The notes below the pieces were generated by a model. That model was not told where the DNA came from, did no database searches, and saw only the letters and a list, made by a program, of their open reading frames with translations. From assembly GCA_018661465.1 (NCBI GenBank), contig JABJIC010000028.1, forward strand, positions 210,276 to 274,275: a stretch of DNA of 64,000 nt, in the 5' to 3' direction. The stretch comes from Gammaproteobacteria bacterium. GTDB taxonomy: Bacteria > Pseudomonadota > Gammaproteobacteria > Pseudomonadales > Pseudohongiellaceae. Shown here piece after piece: positions 29,836 to 39,909 of this stretch; positions within the stretch are counted from its first letter, which is position 1; every line of letters begins with the position of its first letter. The position numbers and the translations under genes are program-made.

Positions 29836-31800
29836 ATGAAAAGTAACAGCTGTTATAGGATAACTGTCCTTTTATTTATGTCTGTAGTGTTAGGGGCATG
29901 TGGTGGAGAGTCAGGGCCTGCGTCTACGGTTGACGAGTCTCTGGATAATACGCAGGCAGTTCAGGATTTCTATGCTGCAAATCCTGACCTGTTTACCTTC
30001 GCAACCATCGATGATCTACCCGACGACCTGGTTTGGGAAGATGGCATGGAGCAGGAAGAAATAGGTTCACCAGAAGCGGTAAAAGGTGGAACTTATTACG
30101 CAACTCTTGAAGACTTCCCGCCAACTCTTAGAACTATTGGCCCTGATTCAAACTCGTCAGCCCGTTCCTGGATTCGCGACAACTATATGCTCACATGGGC
30201 TATGCCGCACCCCAACACGAATGAGTTTCACCCCGGTATTGCCAACGCTTGGTCTATTGTGCCCGAAGACAATAAAGTCTATGTGAAAATTAACCCTGAA
30301 GCTCGCTGGACCGACGGTGTGAAAATTACCAGCGACGATATGTTGTTCGCATTCTACTTTTATTTGTCGGATTATATTCAAGCACCTTTTACTACGAATT
30401 ATTTTCAAACCGAGTACACCAATATTACTCGATATGACGAACATACCTTTGCAATAACTGTTCCCAAGGCAAAGCCAGACATGGCATCTAGAGTGTTAAC
30501 GGGAAGCGGTGTGCCGCAACACTTCTACAAAGAATTTGGTGAAGACTTCACCGAGAGATATCAGTGGCGTTATGCGCCACACGCCGGAGCTTATTATATC
30601 GATCCCGATGAGATCGATATGGGTGTGAATATTGTTCTTCATCGTCTCGAAGACTGGTGGGCTAAAGATAATAAATATTTTAAGAATCGATACAATCCCG
30701 ACCGTATCAACCTCTCTGTAGTGAGAGATGCAGCTAAACGCTATGAAGCATTTCGGCGTGGCGATATGGATATGTTCCGAATTGCCACTGCGGACATGTG
30801 GTATGACAATTTGCCAAACGATGATCCTGATGTGGCAAATGGCTATATTCATAAAACCACTTTCTACAACGGAGGGGCTCGCAGTAATTGGGGACTCTGG
30901 ATGAATTCGGCGCGGCCGATGCTTAACGATCGTGAAGTTCGACTGGGTATTCAATATGCAGCGAACTGGGATCTCGTAATAAGCAATTATTTTCGTGGTG
31001 ACATGGAGAGGCTAAAGACCCAGGACGATGGTTATGGAGAATTCTCCCATCCTGATTTAACAGCTCGTCCATTTGATATTGAACAGGCTCAGGTTCACTT
31101 TGCCAACGCGGGCTTCACCCAGCGCGGTCCCGATGGAATCCTGGTTAATGCCGAAGGCGAGCGTTTGGCCTTAACCTTGAGCACTCACTACGAACGATTC
31201 TCTGATGTATTTACAATTCTGAAGGAAGAGGCGATCAAGGCTGGCCTTGAGCTTCGTATAGAAATGATGGATGCCGCGGCTGGCTTTCGAAAGGCTCAAG
31301 AGAAGCAGCATGATATATATTTTGTGAGCTTTTCACCCTTCCAGGGCGAGATGTATCCGCGAATGTGGTCTTACTACCACTGCGATAACGCCTATGATCA
31401 GGCATTTCTGGAAGACGGAAGCATAAACCCAGATCGCAGGCCAAAGCCCCAGACAAATAACCTTCAGAGCACTTGTATGCCTGAGATGGATCCGCTGATT
31501 GATGAGTATCAGGACTCTGATGATAAGGAAAGAATGATAGAGCTTTCTCATCAAATTCTTCAAGCTCACTATGAGTATGCGTCTTTCTCTCCGGGGTTTG
31601 TGGAGCCGTTTTATCGGACTGCCTATTGGCGCTGGGTGAAATGGCCAGAGGAATTTAACTATAGGCTCACGACGTATCCCTATGAGGCTTTTGTCCATTG
31701 GATCGATACTGAGGCGCGTGAGGAGACTATGGCAGCCCGAAGCGCGGGTACGGCATTCGAGCCTCACATCGCTATCTATGATCAGCACAGAGAGCAGTAA
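29836..31800 (+). CDS. extracellular solute-binding protein family 5 lipoprotein, YejA-like (ATG at 29836 preferred)
   Basis: Lipobox LGACGGE; KINPEARWTDGVKITSDD. Confidence 0.88.
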   Translation: MKSNSCYRITVLLFMSVVLGACGGESGPASTVDESLDNTQAVQDFYAANPDLFTFATIDDLPDDLVWEDGMEQEEIGSPEAVKGGTYYATLEDFPPTLRTIGPDSNSSARSWIRDNYMLTWAMPHPNTNEFHPGIANAWSIVPEDNKVYVKINPEARWTDGVKITSDDMLFAFYFYLSDYIQAPFTTNYFQTEYTNITRYDEHTFAITVPKAKPDMASRVLTGSGVPQHFYKEFGEDFTERYQWRYAPHAGAYYIDPDEIDMGVNIVLHRLEDWWAKDNKYFKNRYNPDRINLSVVRDAAKRYEAFRRGDMDMFRIATADMWYDNLPNDDPDVANGYIHKTTFYNGGARSNWGLWMNSARPMLNDREVRLGIQYAANWDLVISNYFRGDMERLKTQDDGYGEFSHPDLTARPFDIEQAQVHFANAGFTQRGPDGILVNAEGERLALTLSTHYERFSDVFTILKEEAIKAGLELRIEMMDAAAGFRKAQEKQHDIYFVSFSPFQGEMYPRMWSYYHCDNAYDQAFLEDGSINPDRRPKPQTNNLQSTCMPEMDPLIDEYQDSDDKERMIELSHQILQAHYEYASFSPGFVEPFYRTAYWRWVKWPEEFNYRLTTYPYEAFVHWIDTEAREETMAARSAGTAFEPHIAIYDQHREQ

Positions 31801-31854
31801 ATAGAGATTTTGAGTAAAAATTCATTCTGAAACAGAAACTAAGAAACTGAAAAT

Positions 31855-33810
31855 ATGAAACAGAATTTTAGAGTAATAGCGCTATTCTCCATGCTTGGTG
31901 TTTTAGCTTCTTGTGGCGGCGAGTCCACCAGTTCAAGTGAGGTAGATCTCACCCTCGATAATACCCAAGAGATTGAAGACTTCTACGCTGCGAATCCCGA
32001 GCGTTTTATGTTTAAAACTCTAGCTGATATTCCTGCCGATTTAGTTTGGGAAGACGGCATGCACCTTTCGGAAATTGGTTCCCCTGAGGCAGTTGAGGGC
32101 GGTACCTATTACGAATACATAGAAGATTTCCCACCTACTATTCGTGCCAATGGTCCAGACGCCAATAGTTCGTTCAGGCCTTATGTACAGGATAATGTTG
32201 GAATGATGTTAGCGGAGCGTCATCCCAATGAGTTTGAGTTTTACCCTGGTGTCGCGGACGCTTGGGCGATTTCTCAAGAAGAGAAAAAGGTCTATATAAA
32301 ACTAGCTCCCGGTGCTCGCTGGACTGACGGCGAGCCTATCACTGTTGATGATATGTTCTTTACCATGTTCTTCAATATGTCCGCCTACATCACTGATCCC
32401 TGGATGAATAATTATTGGACCAATGAGCTAGTTAGCATTACTAAATATGATGATCACACATTCTCCTTTGAGGTTCCTGAGGTTCGCCTCGATGTGCTAG
32501 CCAAGACGCTAGAGGTTGCGCCTAAGCCACGCCACTTCTTTAAGGAATTGGGTGACGATTATCCTGAGCGCTACCAATGGCGTTTTGTTCCTACACCTGG
32601 TCGTTATGAAATTCGTGATGAAAACATAAACATGGGCTCCAATATCGTGCTCACCAAGATCGATAATTGGTGGGCTGCCGACAGAAAGTTCTGGCAACAC
32701 CGTTTCAATCCCGATCGTGTAAACCTCGCGGTTATTCGTGACCCTTCTAAACATTTCGAAGCTTTTCGAGCGGGTGATATCGACCAGTACGAAATAAGAA
32801 CAGCAGACTATTGGTACGACTTCCTGCCAGATGACGATCCCGATGTAGCTAATGGCTATATATCTAAAGCCAAATTTTTTAATGGTGGCCCAAAGACTAC
32901 TTGGGGCTTGTGGATGAATTCCTCTAGACCATATCTTGATAACAGGGATGTGCGCGTAGGTATTCAACATGCTATGAATTGGGATCTAGTGCTGGAAAGC
33001 TATTTTCGTGGCGAACTATTTAGAAGAAATTCCCCCAAGGATGGTTACGGCAAGTTTTCTCACCCGACACTTGAAGCTCGCAATTTCGATGTGGACTTAG
33101 CAGGTGAATATTTCGCCAAGGCAGGATTTGTAGAACGCGGACCCGATGGCATCCTCTTAAATGCTCAAGGAGAACGCCTGGCATTTACACTGACAACCCA
33201 TTACGACCGTTATACTGATGTCTTTACCATATTAAAGGAAGAGGCTGTGAAAGCCGGCCTCGAGATACGTATCGAGATGCTCGATAGTGCAGCGGGCTTC
33301 CGTAAGGCACAGGAAAAACAGCATGATATTTATTTTGTCGGATTCAATGTTTCTCTAGAGTTACTGCCGCGATACTGGGATAACTTCCATTCCGATAATG
33401 CCTATGACGATGCATTCCTCGAAGATGGCAGTATCAATCCTGATCGTAAAATCAAACCACAAACAAACAATCTGGAGAGTCTAGCTGACTTCGAGATGGA
33501 TCAACTGGTAGATCGTTTCGATGCTGCTGTCGATGAAGATGAAGTAGTGGAACTCTCCCATACACTAATTGAAATGCACCACGACTATGCTTCCCATAGC
33601 CCGGGGTTTGTACAGCCGTTCTATTGGTGGGGTTATTGGAATTGGGTCAAGTATCCTGAAGGGTTCAATTACAGATATACCAAGAAAGCGGACCGGCTGT
33701 TTATTCACTGGATAGACACAGAGGCGAAAGAAGCAACGCTTGCCGCAAGAAGGTCTGGTGAAGCGATGGAACCCCATGTTGAAGTCTTCGATCAATTTAG
33801 AGAGTACTAG
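31855..33810 (+). CDS. second, paralogous solute-binding protein family 5 lipoprotein
   Basis: Lipobox LASCGGE; collinear similarity with the preceding ORF (DNTQ..DFYAANP, LVWEDGM, EIGSPEAV.GGTYY). Confidence 0.88.
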   Translation: MKQNFRVIALFSMLGVLASCGGESTSSSEVDLTLDNTQEIEDFYAANPERFMFKTLADIPADLVWEDGMHLSEIGSPEAVEGGTYYEYIEDFPPTIRANGPDANSSFRPYVQDNVGMMLAERHPNEFEFYPGVADAWAISQEEKKVYIKLAPGARWTDGEPITVDDMFFTMFFNMSAYITDPWMNNYWTNELVSITKYDDHTFSFEVPEVRLDVLAKTLEVAPKPRHFFKELGDDYPERYQWRFVPTPGRYEIRDENINMGSNIVLTKIDNWWAADRKFWQHRFNPDRVNLAVIRDPSKHFEAFRAGDIDQYEIRTADYWYDFLPDDDPDVANGYISKAKFFNGGPKTTWGLWMNSSRPYLDNRDVRVGIQHAMNWDLVLESYFRGELFRRNSPKDGYGKFSHPTLEARNFDVDLAGEYFAKAGFVERGPDGILLNAQGERLAFTLTTHYDRYTDVFTILKEEAVKAGLEIRIEMLDSAAGFRKAQEKQHDIYFVGFNVSLELLPRYWDNFHSDNAYDDAFLEDGSINPDRKIKPQTNNLESLADFEMDQLVDRFDAAVDEDEVVELSHTLIEMHHDYASHSPGFVQPFYWWGYWNWVKYPEGFNYRYTKKADRLFIHWIDTEAKEATLAARRSGEAMEPHVEVFDQFREY

Positions 33811-33815
33811 CCTAA

Positions 33816-34802
33816 ATGTCTGACGCCTTACTTTCTGTAGACAATCTGATAACCGAGTTTGAAACCGATGAAGGTCGGGTTCGAGCCGTGGACGATATCA
33901 GCTTTTCGGTACAGCCCGGTGAGACTTTGGGTATCGTTGGCGAATCGGGATGTGGAAAAAGTGTTACGGCACTTTCCATCATGCGTCTTCTGCCTCAGCC
34001 TATGGGTCAAATTGTGGGTGGTGAGATTAAGTTGAATGGAGAGGACCTAACTAAGTTAAAGCTTTCCCAGATGGAAAAAATTCGGGGCAATAAAATCGGC
34101 ATGGTTTTTCAGGAACCGATGACGGCACTAAACCCTGTACACACCGTAGGCAGGCAACTCGCCGAAGTATTATATCTCCACAAAGACATCAGTAAGGATC
34201 AGGCCCTCAGGGAATGCCTTGAGATGCTCGATAAGGTAGGTATTCCGTCCCCAGATGTGCGCATGGGGGAATACCCCCACCAGCTTTCAGGAGGCATGAG
34301 GCAGCGTGTGGTAATAGCCATGGCCCTGGCATGTCAGCCCAGTTTATTAATTGCCGACGAGCCTACAACGGCACTAGACGTTACTATTCAGGCGCAGATC
34401 CTCGAGCTAATAAAAGAGCTGCAAAATGATATGGGCATGGCGGTAATGCTGATTACCCATGACCTGGGTGTAATTGCTGAAACCTCTAATAGCGTAGTGG
34501 TGATGTATGCGGGCAAAGTAGCAGAGCAGGGCAATGTCTATGAAATTTTTGATAATCCGAGTCATCCCTATACTCGAGGTTTGTTGGATTCCATTCCGAA
34601 ACTTGAGACCGTACCAAAGTCTGAATTAAGTACTATCGAAGGCATGGTTCCCGGACTGCTGGATTTGCCAGTAGGATGTCGTTTTGAGAACCGCTGTCCG
34701 CGAAGAAAAGAAAGTTGCAAAGCAGCACCTCCTCCAATTGAAGTCATAGCAGGCAGTCATCAGGTTAGCTGTTATGAATGGAGTAAATCTGTCAATGAGT
34801 GA
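33816..34802 (+). CDS. peptide ABC transporter ATP-binding protein (OppD/DppD-like)
   Basis: GESGCGKS Walker A, LSGGMRQR signature, LIADEPTTALD, C-terminal Cys region. Confidence 0.93.
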   Translation: MSDALLSVDNLITEFETDEGRVRAVDDISFSVQPGETLGIVGESGCGKSVTALSIMRLLPQPMGQIVGGEIKLNGEDLTKLKLSQMEKIRGNKIGMVFQEPMTALNPVHTVGRQLAEVLYLHKDISKDQALRECLEMLDKVGIPSPDVRMGEYPHQLSGGMRQRVVIAMALACQPSLLIADEPTTALDVTIQAQILELIKELQNDMGMAVMLITHDLGVIAETSNSVVVMYAGKVAEQGNVYEIFDNPSHPYTRGLLDSIPKLETVPKSELSTIEGMVPGLLDLPVGCRFENRCPRRKESCKAAPPPIEVIAGSHQVSCYEWSKSVNE

Positions 34803-35787
34803 TAAGGCTGAGACTAACTCTCCAATTCTTCAAGTGCGCGACTTGAAAATGCACTTCCCGGTGAAGGAAGGTATTTTCCTGCGTACCGGCAAATATAATA
34901 AGGCGGTTGACGGTGTAAGTTTCGATATTCAACCCGGCGAAACTATGGGTCTGGTGGGAGAATCCGGTTGCGGCAAGTCTACATTGGGTCGCTGTATCAC
35001 TCGTTTATACAAACCCACAGCGGGATCCATTGTCTTCGAAGATAAAGACATAACAAATATTAGTGGCAGGGAACTAAAGCCTTACCGTCAAGATATTCAA
35101 ATGATTTTTCAGGACCCGATGGAGTCCCTGAATTCCCGTCATACAGTTGGCGATATTTTAATGGAACCATTCATCGTCCAGAACATCGGCGATAAGCAAT
35201 ACAGACAAAAACGGGTAAAGGAATTGTTAGAGATTGTAGGTCTGCCGTCTCGATCTATTACTCGTTATCCCTTCGAATTCTCCGGTGGGCAGAGACAAAG
35301 AATTGGTATTGCGCGTTCGATTGCGCTGAATCCAAAGCTAATAGTTTGTGACGAGCCTGTGTCGGCTCTGGATGTTTCTATTCAAAGCCAAATTTTGAAT
35401 TTGTTGATCGAGCTACAGCGAGAATTTAATCTTTCCTATTTGTTTATCGCTCATGATCTTGCGGTGGTGAAACACATATCGGATCGAATCGCTATCATGT
35501 ATCTGGGCAAGGTTGTTGAGTCCAGTGATGGGGAGTCAGTCTATCGTGAGGCAAAACATCCTTACACACAGTCGCTGATATCAGCTATTCCTGTTCCAGA
35601 TCCACACCGTAAGGCTGATCGTCAAATATTGGTGGGTGACGTGCCTTCGCCAATCAATCCGCCGGATGGTTGTACTTTTCATACTCGCTGCCCCAAGGCG
35701 ATGGACTCCTGTTCCAATAAATCACCCCAACTGGTGTCGTTACCGGAGAAGACCCAGCATAAAGTATCCTGTCACCTGTATGAGTAA
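34795..35787 (+). CDS. peptide ABC transporter ATP-binding protein (OppF/DppF-like)
   Basis: GESGCGKSTLGR, FSGGQRQRIGIARS; start overlaps upstream stop (ATGAGTGA). Confidence 0.93.
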   Translation: MSDKAETNSPILQVRDLKMHFPVKEGIFLRTGKYNKAVDGVSFDIQPGETMGLVGESGCGKSTLGRCITRLYKPTAGSIVFEDKDITNISGRELKPYRQDIQMIFQDPMESLNSRHTVGDILMEPFIVQNIGDKQYRQKRVKELLEIVGLPSRSITRYPFEFSGGQRQRIGIARSIALNPKLIVCDEPVSALDVSIQSQILNLLIELQREFNLSYLFIAHDLAVVKHISDRIAIMYLGKVVESSDGESVYREAKHPYTQSLISAIPVPDPHRKADRQILVGDVPSPINPPDGCTFHTRCPKAMDSCSNKSPQLVSLPEKTQHKVSCHLYE

Positions 35788-35835
35788 CGATAGTTGCTCT
35801 ATTAGTTAGATAAAAGGGTAAAACAGAAAACAAGA

Positions 35836-35871
35836 AAAAGGCCGAAGAGTAATCCTATTCGGCCTTTTTTT
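35836..35871. terminator. bidirectional Rho-independent terminator
   Basis: AAAAGGCCGAA-gagtaatccta-TTCGGCCTTTTTTT between convergent genes. Confidence 0.93.
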
Positions 35872-35895
35872 GGTTCTGTGCTTGTTCTAAGCTTA

Positions 35896-36834
35896 CTAAT
35901 CGAAGCGGGAGAGTCGGTCGGCGTAGCTACCACCGTCGCCTTCAAATGCCGCGGCGAATTTTGGCTCGCCACTCATGGCTGAACGTAACCAGGCAAAAAC
36001 AAAGTGAGCCTGAGCCTGAAGATCGCTGCCGCCATTTGTTGTCATGGTATGTGTGCCTTCTTTGAATTCAACATAGGCTTTGGGCGTGCTGTCCGCGATT
36101 GAGTCGAAGAGCGCACGGGCGTGTTGTTCAGGTGCTGCAACCGTATCAACGGCGCTGGCGATAATCAGAGTTGGCACATCAAGACCGCTGTAGTCACCTT
36201 CAAAGGACTCGCCCAATTCGCAGCAATACGGTAGAAGAGGAACAACAGCCTTAATGCCGCTTCCTAATTCCTCTGCGGCTACAAGTGAAGCACCGCCGGC
36301 AAGTGAATGCCCCATGATGGCTAGCTTGTTGAGGTCGAGTTTTCCGGCGAGAGGGCTGTCGCTGTCAGTATTTACGCCTCGTAGAAATTCCACAGCCGCT
36401 ATATGGGCAGCTCTTCTTGGCTGGAAAGTGTCTGTTGGAGTGTTAGTGTCGATAATCATTACCGCGATGCCAAGTGACGCCAGTGTCGGGCCCCACCAGT
36501 CATAGGCTTCTTGAACTCCGGTGTAGCCAGGCATCATAACCACCGCACCCATAGGAGCGGCGAAGCTAAGGGTAAGAGGATAGAAAATAGTAGCGGCTGC
36601 GAATTCTGGTACATCGGGCTGCGGATCATAAGTTCGCACTTCGTATAAGGCTTCATCGAAATGATTGCCTATTTGACGTGCAAATTCTCTTCCCTGCGGT
36701 CGATATCGTCCGGGCTCGTCTTGAGCCATAACGGAAGTGATAGCAACCAGGTTTATGCAGAGGCTGGCCACTAGTGTTAGAACAAGTTTATTTGTGCGCT
36801 GAAGCATGGTGCTTACTGCAATCAATGTGTGCAT
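35896..36834 (-). CDS. secreted PETase/cutinase-like alpha/beta hydrolase (dienelactone hydrolase superfamily)
   Basis: GAVVMMPGYTGVQEAYDWWGPTLASLGIAVMIIDTNTPTD; GHSLAGG nucleophile elbow; ASAVDTVAAPEQHA; EGTHTM. Confidence 0.82.
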   Translation of the reverse strand: MHTLIAVSTMLQRTNKLVLTLVASLCINLVAITSVMAQDEPGRYRPQGREFARQIGNHFDEALYEVRTYDPQPDVPEFAAATIFYPLTLSFAAPMGAVVMMPGYTGVQEAYDWWGPTLASLGIAVMIIDTNTPTDTFQPRRAAHIAAVEFLRGVNTDSDSPLAGKLDLNKLAIMGHSLAGGASLVAAEELGSGIKAVVPLLPYCCELGESFEGDYSGLDVPTLIIASAVDTVAAPEQHARALFDSIADSTPKAYVEFKEGTHTMTTNGGSDLQAQAHFVFAWLRSAMSGEPKFAAAFEGDGGSYADRLSRFD

Positions 36835-37011
36835 CGAATTACCTCTATTCCTTATGTGTTTGCTTGCGTGCGTGCTCTATAAGATCATCAACAATGTCAA
36901 CTTACAGGCTGAGAGTAGGTTTTGCGTTCATCGATGATCAGGGAGAATGTAATATAACAGAGCGCTAGGTCCTGTGGTATATCAATGTAACTTATTGTTT
37001 ATTAACAACTA

Positions 37012-37509
37012 TTAGAATTTTTCCGCCATTTTATCCCGACGTTTCTCCTGTCTTCTTTCCGCGAGGACGCTGTCCAGACTCAGGGTTCCAGGTCCGAAGG
37101 AGAAGAAAATCAGGAATATAACCGTATTGAGGGCTGTGAGTTCACCGCCATTAAACGTTGGAGACCAGGCAAGATGAAGGGTTAGATAAGTAAGGATCAT
37201 AACAAGCACTATTAACAGAGACACGAGATGAGTCCAGAGACCGATAAGCACTAAAATACCTCCTCCGAATTCAATCACGGCCATAACAAATAGTGCATTA
37301 ATGTCCATAGGCAATTGGTAGTTGAACAAATCCCCAACACTTATGCTGGTCATTCCGCGCCCGGTGACTGCTTGCGCATTGTCACCAAATAATTCGAAAT
37401 ACCCGTGGCTTATTAACAAGCCGCAACTAAGAAATCTGAATAGTAGCCAAGTAGTGTTCTTTGACTTATTTCCGATATTTCCAAATGCTGAATTTAATCT
37501 GCCAATCAT
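37012..37509 (-). CDS. DoxX family membrane protein
   Basis: SHGYFELFG..., EFGGGILVLIGLWT, four-TM pattern. Confidence 0.85.
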   Translation of the reverse strand: MIGRLNSAFGNIGNKSKNTTWLLFRFLSCGLLISHGYFELFGDNAQAVTGRGMTSISVGDLFNYQLPMDINALFVMAVIEFGGGILVLIGLWTHLVSLLIVLVMILTYLTLHLAWSPTFNGGELTALNTVIFLIFFSFGPGTLSLDSVLAERRQEKRRDKMAEKF

Positions 37510-37601
37510 TGCTCATCCTTGTTTGCCGACCGTCTTCGTAATATAAGGAGTATTGTGTTGGAGCTTTTCGATAATAGCAAAAAAGCTTTTCGGGAAAACA
37601 T

Positions 37602-38324
37602 ATGTTCAAAAAGATACTAATCATCAAAACAGGATCCACTGTGCCTTCGCTGTTGGAGAAGGGTGAAGATTTTGAAGACTGGATCATCGAGACGTCGGGC
37701 TTAACTGCTGAAAAGTTTGTAGTCTGTTCTTTGCACTTGGGGCAGGATCTAGCGGACATCCACAGAGTTAGTGGCATCATTGTTACGGGTTCTCCAGCGT
37801 ATCTTACTGATCTGGAGAAATGGAATTATATCGGGGCGGAATATTTGCGAGAGGCATTTGATCTTTCAATTCCTATTTTGGGGATTTGTTATGGCCATCA
37901 ACTACTCGCGTGGGCATTTGGTGGAGAAGTAGGTTTTCATCCCCAGGGTCGCGAAATTGGAACAGTGGATATAGAGCTAAGCAGCAATGCTCTGGACGAT
38001 TTGCTGTTCGGTGATACACCGTCTAATTTCTCGGCTCAGGCTTCTCATCAACAGACTGTTCTTAAACTTCCAGACGGAGCTGTGCTCTTGGCAAAGAATA
38101 ATTTCGAGCCCCATCATGGCTTTCGCTTGGGCAGTTGTGCCTGGGGTATACAATTCCATCCTGAGTTTAGTGATGAGGTGGTGGCGGAGTATATTCGAGC
38201 GCGTAAACAAGCTATAGAGGAGGAGGGGCTCGATTCTGCTGAATTGCTAAAGCAAGTTCATGCCACTCCGGACTCGGCTGCTCTGCTACAGCAATTCGCC
38301 CGGATTGTGGATGGAGAAGTCTAG
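37602..38324 (+). CDS. class I glutamine amidotransferase-like protein
   Basis: [13 protein letters not shown] nucleophile; GIQFHPEFS. Confidence 0.92.
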   Translation: MFKKILIIKTGSTVPSLLEKGEDFEDWIIETSGLTAEKFVVCSLHLGQDLADIHRVSGIIVTGSPAYLTDLEKWNYIGAEYLREAFDLSIPILGICYGHQLLAWAFGGEVGFHPQGREIGTVDIELSSNALDDLLFGDTPSNFSAQASHQQTVLKLPDGAVLLAKNNFEPHHGFRLGSCAWGIQFHPEFSDEVVAEYIRARKQAIEEEGLDSAELLKQVHATPDSAALLQQFARIVDGEV

Positions 38325-38341
38325 GGGTTTCTTGTCAGTCT

Positions 38342-39052
38342 TTAATCGGCTCCGTTCGCCTGCTCAAATTCCTCATCAACCAGTTCTCTGATTCGAGAGG
38401 CAGTGGGCTGGGCAATCATTCGGCCATTAATGAAAAGTGTTGGTGTGGCGCGAACGCCGGCAGAGTTTCCGCCCCGTTGATCATTTCTAACTTTCTGTAC
38501 GACCTCATCAGACTCAATGTCAGCATGAAGTTGCTCAAGGTTCAGGTCGAGCTCAAGAGCATAGCTATCGAATTCCGATTCCGCATCGGAAAGACCAGCC
38601 CAGATAGGCTGGGCGGCAAACAGATAATCATGCATTTCCCAAAACCTGCCTTGCTTTCCGGCCGCTTCTGCATATAGAGAAGCAGTCCAGGCGTGAGGGT
38701 GACTAGTGGTAACTGGAAAATGTCTGAAAATCAGATGAGCCTTGTCTCGAATTCTGGGCCAGATTCGGGTGACAGTCTGATGCTCTGTCGAGCAGGCGGG
38801 GCATTGGAAGTCCGCGTAGACAACGATACTGACCGGATTGCCGCGTTCGCCTCGAATATGATCATTATCGGCAATTTCTACGGGTGAGTATGTCGGTCCC
38901 TGAGAAAATACAATGTAGAGGGTAACAATCAAGAGTATCGGTGCAATACCAAATAAACCCACCTTGGTTAGCAGCTTTCGAGTTTGCTCTCGATGTTTGG
39001 CGGCTAATTGTTTCTCTTCCTTGCGCTTTTGCTGTTCTTCTCTCTTGCCCAT
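38342..39052 (-). CDS. DsbA-family thioredoxin-fold protein, membrane-anchored
   Basis: VYADFQCPACSTEHQTV; VRATPTLFINGR cis-Pro loop; N-terminal TM. Confidence 0.92.
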   Translation of the reverse strand: MGKREEQQKRKEEKQLAAKHREQTRKLLTKVGLFGIAPILLIVTLYIVFSQGPTYSPVEIADNDHIRGERGNPVSIVVYADFQCPACSTEHQTVTRIWPRIRDKAHLIFRHFPVTTSHPHAWTASLYAEAAGKQGRFWEMHDYLFAAQPIWAGLSDAESEFDSYALELDLNLEQLHADIESDEVVQKVRNDQRGGNSAGVRATPTLFINGRMIAQPTASRIRELVDEEFEQANGAD

Positions 39053-39253
39053 TTGCCTGAGGTTCCTTTGTGTTTCGTGCCGAAACCGAACACGGTTACC
39101 GACATAATATAATTGAGATAATGTAGTGAGACAGTGTTCTAAGCTTGTTGTCAGCAGCGAACGCGGCTGCAGCCAACTCTGTTCCCTTACTATAACCCGC
39201 TATAGTCAGCAGTCAATACAGGGAACGCTTTGTCATGGAGATAAGCGGCCGCA

Positions 39254-39286
39254 GAACAGGGCTGTGCAGAAATTAAAGCCCTGTTC
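39254..39286. repeat. perfect 10-bp inverted repeat, 13-nt spacer (terminator-like or structured RNA)
   Basis: GAACAGGGCT-gtgcagaaattaa-AGCCCTGTTC. Confidence 0.6.
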
Positions 39287-39318
39287 GAGCCTGGTAGAGC
39301 TAGTGTGAGCTGAATTTC

Positions 39319-39684
39319 CTAGAGGATACCCAGAAGCTGAGCCTGGTCGGTAAGAAAGTAGCAGTAGCCAATCTTGCAGGCTATATGGATTGCCTGATCC
39401 TGATGCATGCCTATCCAGCCTTCACATTTAGCGAAGTCGGTAATCCAGTGAACAACGGTTTCAATTATTCCGAATAGGAAATTGCCAGTAATAAGATATA
39501 CGACACCACCATGAACGATGGAATGGGCGCTTAGCCAATACCACCAAACTGGGAACAAGCTGTGCTCCTTGTCATGTATCTTGTCGTTACGGTTTTTTCC
39601 ATAACCCATAGCATCTGGTTGCAATACAAAGTCTGCAAGCGCGTGACCAAAGATGAGCATAAAAAGATTTTCGATAAAGACCAC
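39319..39684 (-). CDS. DUF3307-like membrane protein
   Basis: FGHALADFVLQPDAMGYGKN; HSIVHGGVVY; HWITDFAKCEG. Confidence 0.6.
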   Translation of the reverse strand: MVFIENLFMLIFGHALADFVLQPDAMGYGKNRNDKIHDKEHSLFPVWWYWLSAHSIVHGGVVYLITGNFLFGIIETVVHWITDFAKCEGWIGMHQDQAIHIACKIGYCYFLTDQAQLLGIL

Positions 39685-39909
39685 AATATCCCTCTTACGT
39701 GTTGTGCTTATGTCTAATATCGATAGTAAGCATTATTGATACCAACGAAACCATTCTAGTACCAATCTGCCAACTGTTTCACACTTATGTAGGAAGTTAT
39801 CCCTGTTTTTTCCCGATTTGTCGCCGAAAGAGATTTAACTTATTGATATTTCTAATTTTTGTAAAAAAAACCTACACCGCGCAAATTGCCAGAACTGACT
39901 GATAATTGC

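Noticed and set aside
30496-30954. 152 aa ORF on (-), with similar ones at 31333..31788 and 32509..32970, opposite the binding-protein genes
   Set aside because: Shadow ORFs. They recur in both paralogs because the sense genes are duplicated.
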